Shown here in pieces: positions 17,711-25,828 of a stretch of DNA of 64,000 nt; positions within the stretch are counted from its first letter, which is position 1, and each line of letters begins with the position of its first letter. Both the position numbers and the translations under genes were made by a program. Below the pieces are notes generated by a model. That model was not told the DNA's origin and did no database searches. It saw nothing but the letters and a program-made list of their open reading frames with translations. Origin of the DNA: Bin87 sp963668585 (GTDB taxonomy: Bacteria > Chloroflexota > Dehalococcoidia > Lucifugimonadales > UBA3495). The DNA lies in NCBI GenBank assembly GCA_963668585.1, contig OY764869.1, positions 2,108,001 to 2,172,000 on the forward strand, given 5' to 3'.

Positions 17711-18805
17711 ATGGTAGCCCAGGACCCGTACGCAGTCACCGATATGTCTGAACTCCCCGAATCGGCATTCTCGCCGAGGGAGTATCGCAGGGGCGATCTG
17801 GTGACCGGGGAAATAGTGCGCATTGATGAAGAAGGCATGGTCATCAGCGCCGGCCTAAAAACGGAAGGAATCGTCCCACCCCAGGAAATGCGGACGCTTA
17901 CCGACGAGAGGCGCGAGCAGATGCAGCCTGGCGCGCGCGTCATGGTGATTCACGTGAATAACCGTGGCCCGGGCGGCATGGCCGTGTTTTCCTACGACCA
18001 GGCCCAGGAGAAACAGGTCTGGGAGGACCTCATCGATCTGCACCAAAAGGATGCCGAACTGGCGGCGAAAGTCGTCCAGCACAACAAGGGCGGGCTGGTC
18101 GTCGATTGGAACGGAGTCCGAGGGTTTGTGCCGTTCTCGCAGATGGCGCCCGTGCCGAAGGAAGGGCGCATCGAACACCTGGATGCCCGCATTGGCGAAG
18201 ACGCCAGGTTCAATATCCTTGAACTGGACGCCCAGCGGGAAAAACTGGTGCTGACCGAACGCCGGATCTGGCGGCAATTGCGTAACGCCGCTAAGGAACG
18301 CCTGTTGGAAGAACTGGAGGAAGGACAGATCGTCCAGGGCACCGTGCGTTCCATGCGTGGTTTCGGAGCCTTCGTGGACCTGGGCGACGCCGAAGGATTG
18401 GTGCCGATATCTGAACTGTCCTGGGCGATGGTTAAATCGCCGGAGGAAGTGGTCAGCATCGGGGACAACCTTACCCTCAAGGTGCTTCGGGTTGACCGGG
18501 AAAACAGCAAGATCTCCCTCAGTTTGAAGCGCACGCAGCCCGAACCCTGGGATTCGGTGCCTGAGCGTTACCGAGTCGGCGACACCGTTGATGGAACCGT
18601 CACTCGCCTGATGGATTTCGGCGCGTTCGTGAAGTTGGAAGACTGGGTCGAAGGCCTGGTGCATATCTCCGAGTTGTCGGCCCGCCGCATGGAGCACCCC
18701 AAGGAGATCGTGTACCAGGGTCAGCAGATCAAGGTTCAGATTCTCAGCATCGACACCGAACGCAAGCGGATGAGCCTGAGCTACCGTCGGGTGTACGGCC
18801 TGTAA
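17711..18805 (+). CDS. rpsA: S1 RNA-binding domain protein (ribosomal protein S1-like)
   Basis: A 364-residue protein made of about four S1/OB-fold repeats (roughly residues 24-95, 105-180, 205-275 and 288-360). The last two carry the best motifs: VRSMRGFGAFVDLGDAEGLV and DFGAFVKLEDWVEGLVHISE, which is the canonical S1 pattern. Short-form S1 with four domains is usual in Gram-positive and Chloroflexi-type genomes, where it binds mRNA at the ribosome. AAGGAG at 17695-17700 supports the start. It has its own promoter and a strong terminator, so it is a single-gene unit. The name rpsA follows the usual annotation; binding to the ribosome is not proven. Confidence 0.9.
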   Translation: MVAQDPYAVTDMSELPESAFSPREYRRGDLVTGEIVRIDEEGMVISAGLKTEGIVPPQEMRTLTDERREQMQPGARVMVIHVNNRGPGGMAVFSYDQAQEKQVWEDLIDLHQKDAELAAKVVQHNKGGLVVDWNGVRGFVPFSQMAPVPKEGRIEHLDARIGEDARFNILELDAQREKLVLTERRIWRQLRNAAKERLLEELEEGQIVQGTVRSMRGFGAFVDLGDAEGLVPISELSWAMVKSPEEVVSIGDNLTLKVLRVDRENSKISLSLKRTQPEPWDSVPERYRVGDTVDGTVTRLMDFGAFVKLEDWVEGLVHISELSARRMEHPKEIVYQGQQIKVQILSIDTERKRMSLSYRRVYGL

Positions 18806-18831
18806 ACGGCGCTGCACAGCGACAGCAATGC

Positions 18832-18863
18832 CAGGGGCGACCAACCGGTCGCCCCTGTTTCTT
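18832..18863 (+). terminator. Terminator after the S1 gene
   Basis: CAGGGGCGACC and GGTCGCCCCTG form a perfect 11-bp stem with a 4-base loop, followed by TTTCTTT. Confidence 0.8.
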
Positions 18864-18883
18864 TGGTCGCGCGCTCGATTGGT

Positions 18884-19690
18884 TCACCGGGAACGACCGG
18901 CGGGCAGTTGCTGCCAGGGTTCAAATGCGTTGGGATGGTCCAGGTATTCGTCGTCCCCAATATTGCCCTGCTGCAACTCTCGCAGACGTTCGAGGCCCCG
19001 GCGGGTATCACTGGCCACCCGGGCCGGGTGCCACTTGCGGACCCGCCGTTTGAATAGCCAGTAGGTGAATTCCTGCCAACCGGTCAGTGTGAACGATTCC
19101 GAATCGGTACCCCATACGCCGTCCGTTTCATCCAGAAACTGCCAGGCCAGGACGCTACGGGTATCGCCATATAGGTGCCGATATGCTTCCTCAACCACGT
19201 CTTCGTTGTCCTGATAGCAACGCGCCAGTCGGTTTTTGCGGATGGCATCCTCTGCGACCAACTGCAAAGCTTCCTCCACCACCACGCCGTACCGGAAGTT
19301 GAGCACGGCAGTATGGCGGTACGGACCGATTAACTCGCGGAACCGGTCAGGACTGACAAGTTCGGGCAACCGCCCGCGGAACAGGAGGGCGTCCAGCTCA
19401 TCAGGTGGAACCACGTCCGGAATCTCCAGGCAGAGACGCTGCGCCAGTGTCAACCAGTCCAGCGCTTCCCCGCCGACAACGTAATGCCAGTAGCGGCCTG
19501 CCGTTTGTTCGTACGGAATGGTCCACTGGCCGATGGCCTGCAACAACGCTGTGTGCCACGCCAGTTCCTGGCCCGCAGACGCCCGCAACCGCCGCAGGAT
19601 GCTATCGCGAGCGGTCCCGGACTCGATTGACGCCCGTGGCGCTCCGTCCGTGAGGACAACGCTGGCGGCGGTGGCGGAGGCGCTGGCCAT
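18884..19690 (-). CDS. Conserved-looking hypothetical protein coupled to polX
   Basis: A 268-residue protein of unknown family, starting MASASATAASVVLTDGAPRA at 19690. The ATG overlaps the polX stop (TGATG), which implies translational coupling. The true start is set by that overlap; a longer frame upstream is a shadow of polX. The sequence is compact and mostly helical, rich in Trp, Tyr and charged residues (for example WHYVVGGEALDWLTLAQRL, then EFTYWLFKRRVRKW), with no signal peptide, TM segment or recognisable catalytic motif. Translational coupling suggests a role with PolX in DNA repair, but that is only inferred. Confidence 0.85.
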   Translation of the reverse strand: MASASATAASVVLTDGAPRASIESGTARDSILRRLRASAGQELAWHTALLQAIGQWTIPYEQTAGRYWHYVVGGEALDWLTLAQRLCLEIPDVVPPDELDALLFRGRLPELVSPDRFRELIGPYRHTAVLNFRYGVVVEEALQLVAEDAIRKNRLARCYQDNEDVVEEAYRHLYGDTRSVLAWQFLDETDGVWGTDSESFTLTGWQEFTYWLFKRRVRKWHPARVASDTRRGLERLRELQQGNIGDDEYLDHPNAFEPWQQLPAGRSR

Positions 19691-21483
19691 CACGCGGACT
19701 CCGCGGCCCTGGCCTGCACCATGGCGTCGAACCGGGCCGGCCTCTGTCCCTTGGGAGACCGCAGCCAACCCAGGAAATCCGATGCCGGGTAGGCGTTGAG
19801 GATGTGTTCCGGGCCGCACCATGCGCGGCGTGCGACCGCAACCCCGAACCGCTGATTGCTCAAACCGTCGGTGTGGTGCGAATCGGTGTTGATGACCAGC
19901 GGCACGCCCAACTCGCGCGCCCTGGCGGCGTGGGTGTCTTTCAGGTCCAACCGTTCCGGCGCGGCATTGATCTCCATGGCCGTGCCCGTTTCGCGGGCGG
20001 TCTGTAACAACGCCTCGATATCGAATTCCACCGGATCTCGCCGGCCCAGCAAACGGGTGGAAGCGTGGCCGATGACGCTGACGTGCGGATTCTCCATTGC
20101 TCGCGTGATGCGTTGGGTCATGGTGGCCCGGTCCTGGCTCATGGCATTGTGTACGGATGCGATGACCCAATCGAGCATGGCCAACACGTCGTCGGGGAAG
20201 TCCATGGCGCCATCCGCGCGGATGTCCACTTCGGACCCGCACAGGATGGTCATTTCGTATCGGTCCTGCAACGCTTTCAGCGTCTCAATCTGCCTGGCCA
20301 GGCGGTCCGGAGTGAGGCCGTTGGCCACGCCCAGGCCTTGCGAATGGTCGGTGAGCGCCATGTACTGGTAACCCATGGCGGCAACAGCGGCCACCATTTC
20401 TTCCAGCGGGAATTTGCCGTCGCTCCAGTCGCTGTGCAGGTGCAGGTCCCCGCGCAAATCTCCAACCGTCACCAGGTTCGGGAGGGTCCCGGCCCGGGCC
20501 GCGTCCAATTCATCGGCGCCCCGCCGCAGTTCCGGAGCTATCCAGGGAAGGCCCAATCGGGCGTAGAAAGATTCCTCGTCGGGGAACTGTTCGGTTACCC
20601 CGCTCTCGATCACGGTGATTCCGTATTCGTTCAACGAGAGTCCCTGCCGGTTGGCGAAATCACGCAGGCGGATGTTGTGCTGCTGACTGCCGGTGAAATA
20701 CTGGAGCATCGCGCCCATTGCGCCCGGCTCGCCAATCCGCAAATCAATCTGTATGCCCGGGTCAACCACTACTGAGGTTTTTGCCTCGCCCTGCACCAGT
20801 GTTTCGCGCACGACGGGCAGGCCGGCCAGAGCGGGTCCGGTCTCGGACGGGTTCTCGGATACGGCGATCAGGTCCAAATCGCCGATGGTCTCCTCCCATC
20901 GCCGCAATGACCCGGCCGGAGTCAGGCTGACCAGTCCGGGACAGGCATCGAACAGTTGCGCAGACACCGCCGCGCAGGTCTCCGAAGCGATTCCCAGCGG
21001 CGTACGGTCCGATCGCATCCGTTGCGCGTGTATGTGACGCAGGATATTCGCCGCCGAGCGTTTGCCCATGCGAGGCAACTGCTCCAACCGACCGTCCAGG
21101 GCCGCCTGTTCGAGTTCAGCGACGGAAGAAATGCCCAACTCATCCACTGCCGCCTTGACCGTTTTCGGCCCCATGCCGGGGACTTCGAGCAACTCAAGCA
21201 CGTTCAGCGGCAATTCCTCCGCAAGCCGGTCGTATGCCGCAACGTGCCCGGTGGCCACGTATTCCTGCACCTTTTCGCTGATGGCCTTGCCGATGCCGGG
21301 GATTTTCCGCAGATCATCGCCATTGGCGGCAGCCGAGGCCAACGACCACGATAGCTGGTCAATGGTGTTGGCGGCTCGCTGATAAGCGCGGATCTTGAAG
21401 ACGGAATCCCCCTTGATCTCCAACATGGCTGCCATGTTGTTGAACAGGGTGACGATTTCATCGTTGGTTATTGGAGTAGTCAT
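19690..21483 (-). CDS. polX: DNA polymerase X family protein with C-terminal PHP domain
   Basis: A 597-residue bacterial PolX. Residues 1-150 hold helix-hairpin-helix repeats (LRKIPGIGKAISEKV, LLEVPGMGPKTVKAA, LEQLPRMGKRSAANI). The nucleotidyltransferase core has GSLRRWEETIGDLDL, the family Gly-Ser and metal-binding Asp pair. The PHP phosphoesterase domain begins GDLHLHSDWSDG and carries LTDHSQG, CGSEVDI and INTDSHH, giving 3'-exonuclease activity in homologues. It should fill short gaps in base-excision repair and end joining. The chosen start is the ATG at 21483; neither it nor the ATG at 21501 has a Shine-Dalgarno. The hypothetical gene at 18884 is co-translated. Confidence 0.95.
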   Translation of the reverse strand: MTTPITNDEIVTLFNNMAAMLEIKGDSVFKIRAYQRAANTIDQLSWSLASAAANGDDLRKIPGIGKAISEKVQEYVATGHVAAYDRLAEELPLNVLELLEVPGMGPKTVKAAVDELGISSVAELEQAALDGRLEQLPRMGKRSAANILRHIHAQRMRSDRTPLGIASETCAAVSAQLFDACPGLVSLTPAGSLRRWEETIGDLDLIAVSENPSETGPALAGLPVVRETLVQGEAKTSVVVDPGIQIDLRIGEPGAMGAMLQYFTGSQQHNIRLRDFANRQGLSLNEYGITVIESGVTEQFPDEESFYARLGLPWIAPELRRGADELDAARAGTLPNLVTVGDLRGDLHLHSDWSDGKFPLEEMVAAVAAMGYQYMALTDHSQGLGVANGLTPDRLARQIETLKALQDRYEMTILCGSEVDIRADGAMDFPDDVLAMLDWVIASVHNAMSQDRATMTQRITRAMENPHVSVIGHASTRLLGRRDPVEFDIEALLQTARETGTAMEINAAPERLDLKDTHAARARELGVPLVINTDSHHTDGLSNQRFGVAVARRAWCGPEHILNAYPASDFLGWLRSPKGQRPARFDAMVQARAAESA

Positions 21484-21569
21484 GGGATTACAAAATACCA
21501 TCGGGCGGCAAAATGGGGCAAGCGACGGCCAGACCCCGCCAGCGCCATTCGATGACCGACGATGGTTGA

Positions 21570-21639
21570 GGTACTCCGCCCATCCCGAGCCTGTCGAAGG
21601 ACGAGCGGATGGTGAGCAGGCAAGCGTTCCGGCAACCCC
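21570..21639 (-). repeat. Dispersed short repeat, copy 2
   Basis: About 70 bases matching copies at 17454-17547 and 48184-48277 around GAGCCTGTCGAAGGACGAGC and GGTGAGCAGG. It abuts an ACAGGAT-type direct repeat that leads into the long repeat. Confidence 0.85.
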
Positions 21640-21676
21640 ATATCCTGTAAATCCTGCCCATCCCTGTAAAAAACCT

Positions 21677-22183
21677 CCTTGACACCACTAATACGAACGT
21701 ATATCCTAATACCGTCTAGATCAAGCAGCTGCTCCACCACAACCCCAGAGAGGCAAGACTCCGGATCGACGGCCAACCCCGTCAGCAACAAATCGCAACC
21801 GGTCCAGGTGGCAATTCGCCGATATCCGACCAACGTACTCACCGGCGGTGCCGCACTGGCCCACCGGGATTGTTCGGGCCCGCGTGGTAGGGACTCAACC
21901 AAATAGTCCTGCGACCACGGAACTGCCGTTCAAATAGTTGCGTACCGGCCGTGCGCTGACAACGATCCGGAATCCCGCCTCTCACACCAAACCAAAACCA
22001 ACCGAAACAACACCAACCGCCAACCAACGAACCACCAACCGCAGGGACGAGAAACCCATCGCCCCTCCGGAGAGACGACGCCCGCCCGGCGCCGTCCCAC
22101 CCTGGTGGTTCGCCAACGGCCATGCACACGCATGGGCGGGTATCAAACCTGCCCGCGTATACTCCATCCGTCAGCGATGCAGC
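21677..22183 (-). repeat. Long repeat, copy A (about 507 bp, inverted relative to copy B)
   Basis: On the minus strand this block matches 48291-48798 with only about 15 differences by eye over its last 460 bases; the first 50 bases are more diverged. It has no transposase. Conserved features are a CCATGC-GTGT-GCATGG hairpin, a 60-base G/T-rich tract with many GGTTGG units, and a GGACT-AGTCC hairpin. A possible shared ORF start (VESLPRGPEQ) diverges at the repeat end, so the block is more likely a non-coding RNA or mobile sequence than a gene. Confidence 0.85.
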
Positions 22184-22310
22184 ACCCCGACACCTGCCCC
22201 TCATCAGGATAATCCAATGGCCCTGCAGGTCCCGCCAGGCATATTCCATCAGCCAGCCCAACCTGAAGCGACCACCGTCGCCGAAATGTTTCCCCGCTTA
22301 AGTACCGCCC

Positions 22311-22337
22311 GTCCTCCGACAGGCTCAGATTGAGCGG
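22311..22337 (+). repeat. Degenerate short repeat fragment
   Basis: A 27-base fragment, GTCCTCCGACAGGCTCAGAT then TGAGCGG, is the reverse complement of the short-repeat core with a few changes. Confidence 0.6.
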
Positions 22338-22409
22338 CCAGCATGCATTACGGGTGATGGGCCAACCGGTCACGGTGCAGGTTTGGTCGTATTGCGTCGT
22401 TGCTTATCG

Positions 22410-22439
22410 TAGACAGGCTTTCGAAGCTTGGTTTAAGAT
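22410..22439 (+). promoter_or_regulatory. Promoter of bioY, possibly giving a leaderless mRNA
   Basis: TAGACA (22410-22415), an 18-base spacer, then TAAGAT (22434-22439). The ATG follows only 9 bases after the -10, and there is no Shine-Dalgarno, so transcription may start at or near the start codon. Confidence 0.45.
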
Positions 22440-22448
22440 ACTTGGGTT

Positions 22449-23108
22449 ATGAGAATACGCACTGCGACTGCGCCATACCCCGCGCTGCCATTGCCCGGCA
22501 CGCTGGCCGACGTGATACTCCCCGACTCGGCCGGAACGCGGAGAATTATCCGCGACATCGCGCTGATTGTGGCCGGCAGCCTGCTGGTGGCATTGTTCGC
22601 CCAGATCAAGATTCCGCTCGGATTCACTCCCGTTCCCATAACCGGTCAGACCTTTGCCGTGCTGGTGGTTGGGGCAATGCTGGGTGGATGGAGGGGTGGT
22701 TTGTCGCTGGCTCTCTACGCGGTTGAGGGAGCGTTTCTTCCGTTTTTTGCCGGCGGAGCATCCGGGTGGTTCTGGTTGCTGTCTTCCGGCGGGTACATCG
22801 TCGGGTTCATCCCAGCGGCGGCGTTGGTCGGATACCTGTGTCAGATGGGTTGGAGCAGGCAGCCGTGGGTTCTCCTCGCCATGCTGCTGGGCAATGTCGC
22901 CCTGTACATACCGGGCCTGATTCAACTGAACTTCTTCCTTCCGGCCGACGCCGCCACCGCGTGGGGATGCGCCGACGTCTGGCAATGCGGCCTGCTGCCG
23001 TTCATTCCCGGAGACCTGGTGAAACTGATCGCAGCCAGCCTGTTGGTTCCGGCCGGTTGGGTGATGTTGGACAGCCTGTTTTCCGCCCGGACGCGGCCCG
23101 GGAATTGA
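22449..23108 (+). CDS. bioY: Biotin transporter S component
   Basis: A 219-residue membrane protein of the BioY family, with about six TM helices from residue 32 on. The typical motifs GFTPVPITGQTFAVLVVG and GGWRGGLSLALYAVEGAF are present, followed by FFAGGASGWFWLLSSGGYI. BioY captures biotin with nanomolar affinity, either alone or with an ECF energy-coupling module. No ecfA/ecfT genes are adjacent, so it must share a common module or work alone. The cytoplasmic N-terminal extension of about 30 residues is a little long for the family. Confidence 0.95.
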   Translation: MRIRTATAPYPALPLPGTLADVILPDSAGTRRIIRDIALIVAGSLLVALFAQIKIPLGFTPVPITGQTFAVLVVGAMLGGWRGGLSLALYAVEGAFLPFFAGGASGWFWLLSSGGYIVGFIPAAALVGYLCQMGWSRQPWVLLAMLLGNVALYIPGLIQLNFFLPADAATAWGCADVWQCGLLPFIPGDLVKLIAASLLVPAGWVMLDSLFSARTRPGN

Positions 23109-23136
23109 CCCGCCGATGCGAACTCACTGAGCGCTT

Positions 23137-23820
23137 ATGGATATTTACTGGTTGGGGCACGCTTGTTTTCGCCTTCGATCGGCCGTTTCGGGTTTGTCGA
23201 TCATCACCGATCCCTACGCGGTCAACGGCGGCCTCGGCGTGCATATGGACCCGCGCCAGGTGGCGGACGTGGTCGCCGTTACGGTGAGTCACGATGACGC
23301 GCTGCACAACGACACCTCAGACCTGGAGGGAAACCCGCGCGTGTTCAACACCCCGGGCGAGTATGAGTTCCAGGGCGTGACCATACGCGCCGTGATGACG
23401 CCGCTGCCTGAAGGGATGTCCCGGAACCGGCGCAACGTCGCATACACCATCTCGGTGGATGGAATCAACATTTGCCATCTCGGCAACATCGTCCAACCCC
23501 TCACTGCGCAACAGGTCGATCTGATCGGTCCGGCCGATGTGGTGCTGGCGCCGGCAGGCGGCGAGGAACTCCACCTACTGCCTTACCGGGCGGTCAACCA
23601 GATGGCCCAACAACTCGACGCCAGGTGGCTCATCCCGATGCACTATCGCGGCCCCGGTGAACCTTCGAATATCGAACCGGCCGGCCCCGAAACCTTTTTG
23701 CGTGAACTTGGGGTCGCCGACGGGGCCGCTCAGCCTCAGGGTAGGCTGCAGGTGACGAGAAACAACCTGCCGCCTTCGCTCCAGGTAGGGTTGTTGGCTC
23801 CTCAATTTAGAACCCGATAG
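23137..23820 (+). CDS. Metallo-beta-lactamase-fold protein with degenerate metal motif
   Basis: A 227-residue protein of the UlaG/L-ascorbate-lactonase-like branch, starting MDIYWLGHACFRLR. Family marks are the GHAxF start, the HLGNI and VDLIGPADVVLAPAGG strand pair, and the C-terminal IPMHYRGPG. The usual metal-binding HxHxDH loop reads HDDALH (residues 52-57), so the second His and the Asp are lost, and HLGD has become HLGN (Asn117). Metal binding may therefore be weakened or absent. It lies 28 bases after bioY on the same strand and could share its transcript. Confidence 0.88.
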   Translation: MDIYWLGHACFRLRSAVSGLSIITDPYAVNGGLGVHMDPRQVADVVAVTVSHDDALHNDTSDLEGNPRVFNTPGEYEFQGVTIRAVMTPLPEGMSRNRRNVAYTISVDGINICHLGNIVQPLTAQQVDLIGPADVVLAPAGGEELHLLPYRAVNQMAQQLDARWLIPMHYRGPGEPSNIEPAGPETFLRELGVADGAAQPQGRLQVTRNNLPPSLQVGLLAPQFRTR

Positions 23821-23920
23821 CGGATCGTCGGACACGGCAGCGACCGGCGGTTTAGTCGCGCTGCGCTGCAGGGAAACCAACGGCGAGTCGGCGGCCGGAG
23901 TTCGGCCGTCCAAGGGTCAA

Positions 23921-24430
23921 TTGTCCAATCCCCTTGACATAAAACTTCGCGCCATGGCTGCCTCAGACTGGCCGGCGGTTCGTCGGATCTACGCCGACGG
24001 GATTGCCACCGGCAATGCCACGTTTGAAACCGGACCGCCGGATTGGGCCGCCTGGGACCGTAACCATCACGCCGAATGCCGGTTGGTGGCTCGCCTCGAA
24101 GGTCAGGTGATTGCCTGGGCTGCTCTGTCGTCGGTTTCCGCGCGGGCCTGTTACGGCGGCGTTGCCGAGCACAGCATCTACGTGGACGAAGCGCACCGGG
24201 GCCGTGGCATCGGCAAATTGCTGCTATCCCGTCTCGTCGCCGAGTCTGAAATGGCCGGTTTCTGGACGCTGCAAAGCAGCATATTTCCCGAGAATCATGC
24301 GAGCATCGCGGTGCATCTGGCCTGCGGGTTCCGGATTCTGGGCCGCCGCAAACGGGTTGCGATGCTCAATGGGGTCTGGCGCGACACCGTCATCGTGGAA
24401 CGGCGCAGCGACTCTGTCGGCGCTGTCTGA
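23921..24430 (+). CDS. GNAT acetyltransferase, phosphinothricin/methionine sulfoximine type
   Basis: A 169-residue GNAT protein similar to Pat/Bar and MnaT N-acetyltransferases. The core motif HRGRGIGKLLL binds the pyrophosphate of acetyl-CoA, and CFGF-like ACGFRILG and the IYADGIATGNATFET segment match the family. The start is a TTG at 23921, preceded by AAGGG, because the family N terminus (IxLRxAxxxDWPAVRRIY) needs residues upstream of the first in-frame ATG. It may detoxify amino-acid-like herbicides or antibiotics or act on methionine sulfoximine; the true substrate is unknown. Confidence 0.9.
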   Translation: MSNPLDIKLRAMAASDWPAVRRIYADGIATGNATFETGPPDWAAWDRNHHAECRLVARLEGQVIAWAALSSVSARACYGGVAEHSIYVDEAHRGRGIGKLLLSRLVAESEMAGFWTLQSSIFPENHASIAVHLACGFRILGRRKRVAMLNGVWRDTVIVERRSDSVGAV

Positions 24431-24438
24431 CCACCAAG

Positions 24439-24466
24439 TTGCGCCGCAAACCCTGCGTGATAGAAT
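24439..24466 (+). promoter_or_regulatory. Promoter of the LLM gene at 24513
   Basis: TTGCGC (24439-24444), a 16-base spacer, then TAGAAT (24461-24466). Confidence 0.45.
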
Positions 24467-24512
24467 GGCGCATCTAAACTCTGGACCCCATGCCCCATCG
24501 AGGAGGCGCTTC

Positions 24513-25679
24513 ATGACTGTCCCTGCGCGTATGAAATTCGGCGTATTCATGGCCCCTTTCCACCGGGTTGGTGAGAACCCAACCCTGGCTTTGGAGCGCG
24601 ATTTGGAACTGCTGCAATGGCTCGACCATCTTGGATTTGATGAAGCCTGGATCGGCGAGCACCACAGCGCAGGCTGGGAAACCATCGCGTCGCCCGAAGT
24701 GTTCATGGCTACGGCCGCCGAGCGCACCCGCAACCTGCGGTTGGGGACCGGCGTGATCAGCCTGCCATACCACCACCCCTACATGGTCGCCAACCGGATG
24801 GTGCTCCTCGACCATCTCACTCGAGGGCGCGTCATGCTCGGAGTCGGCCCGGGTGCCTTGGCATCTGATGCCTACATGTTTGGGATAGACCCGGCCCGGC
24901 AGCGCGAGATGATGGACGAGTCCCTGGGCGCAATCAAGCGCCTGATGGACAGCCCCGAACCCTACACCTACGAAAGCGACTGGTTCGAGTTGCACGATGC
25001 TCATCTCCAGTTGCGGCCGTATCAGCAGCCGTTCCCGTTGGTGGTGGCGTCAGTCCAGTCTCCCGCCGGCGTCACGACTGCCGGCAAGTACGGCGCGGGC
25101 GTGATCTCTCTCAGCGTGCCGCGGGATATGGTGCGTTCAACCAGCCTCAAGGACCAATGGGCCATCGCCGAGGAAACGGCGGCAGAGCATGGCCAGACCG
25201 TGAAGCGTTCCGAGTGGCGTTTGTCGGTGGGCGTCCACCTGGCCGAATCCAAAAAGGAAGCCCAGGAGGACATTCGCGAAGGTTCCGCCCGCGTCGTGAC
25301 CGAGTACTTCGGCAACACTCTGGGGCACGAAGTCCCGGACGTGCCACGGGATCAAATCGTGGACTTCATGACCGACAACAAGCAGTGGATCGTGGGCACC
25401 CCCGACGACTGCATCCAGCGAATCAACGAACTGCAGGAACTGTCCGGCGGATTCGGCGGGATGCTGGTGCGTGTCGAGGACTGGGCGCCGCGCGACAAGC
25501 TTCATCGTTCATACGAGTTGATGGCGCGCTACGTGATGCCCCAATTCCAGGGAACATTGACCGGCATCCAGGCTTCCCAGCAGTGGGCCTCGGAACTGCG
25601 GGACACCCTTCAGGTGAACCGACGGGCCGGCCTGGACCGGGCAACCCAGACGTATCAGGAAAGTCGCCAGAATCGGTAG
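24513..25679 (+). CDS. Luciferase-like (LLM) flavin-dependent oxidoreductase
   Basis: A 388-residue protein of the bacterial-luciferase superfamily, closest in pattern to the flavin monooxygenase branch with limonene/alkanesulfonate-type enzymes. It starts MTVPARMKFGVFMAPF after AGGAGG (24501-24506). Conserved features are GEHHSAGW, TGVISLPYHHPYMVANR, LLDHLTRGRVMLGVGPG and TPDDCIQRINEL. The long frame that begins at 24111 is not real at its N-terminal end, where it overlaps the GNAT gene in another frame. Cofactor is probably FMN supplied by a separate reductase. Substrate unknown; the terminator at 25701 makes it a single-gene unit. Confidence 0.95.
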   Translation: MTVPARMKFGVFMAPFHRVGENPTLALERDLELLQWLDHLGFDEAWIGEHHSAGWETIASPEVFMATAAERTRNLRLGTGVISLPYHHPYMVANRMVLLDHLTRGRVMLGVGPGALASDAYMFGIDPARQREMMDESLGAIKRLMDSPEPYTYESDWFELHDAHLQLRPYQQPFPLVVASVQSPAGVTTAGKYGAGVISLSVPRDMVRSTSLKDQWAIAEETAAEHGQTVKRSEWRLSVGVHLAESKKEAQEDIREGSARVVTEYFGNTLGHEVPDVPRDQIVDFMTDNKQWIVGTPDDCIQRINELQELSGGFGGMLVRVEDWAPRDKLHRSYELMARYVMPQFQGTLTGIQASQQWASELRDTLQVNRRAGLDRATQTYQESRQNR

Positions 25680-25700
25680 TGTCCGGATATCCTGACCAGA

Positions 25701-25727
25701 AGGGCGGGGATAAAACCCGCCCTTTTT
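25701..25727 (+). terminator. Terminator after the LLM gene
   Basis: AGGGCGGG pairs with CCCGCCCT around GATAAAA, followed by TTTTT. Confidence 0.85.
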
Positions 25728-25766
25728 GCATATCCCAACGCGACTGTGGTATGACACCGTTATCGG

Positions 25767-25772
25767 TATAAT
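25767..25772 (+). promoter_or_regulatory. -10 element of pyruvate kinase gene
   Basis: A perfect TATAAT lies 56 bases before the start codon; no strong -35 is visible. Confidence 0.45.
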
Positions 25773-25828
25773 GCAGGATAGAGAAACATCAAGGTGAATC
25801 AGACTGCGGGCAGTCGGGGAGAAAAGAT

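Larger units (their letters stand above)
21484..22448. other. Repeat-rich intergenic region between polX and bioY
   Basis: 965 bases without a credible gene. It holds one copy of a short dispersed repeat (21570-21639), the 507-bp long repeat (21677-22183), a degenerate short repeat (22311-22337) and the bioY promoter (22410-22439). ORFs inside are mostly low-complexity readings of the repeat and are not supported. Confidence 0.7.

Noticed and set aside
18884..20242. 452-codon version of the protein downstream of polX
   Set aside because: The N-terminal 184 codons are a frame shadow of polX; the ATG at 19690 overlaps the polX stop and fits coupling.
24111..24512. Long N-terminal extension of the LLM protein at 24513
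   Set aside because: It overlaps the GNAT gene in another frame and the LLM family starts at the ATG after AGGAGG.
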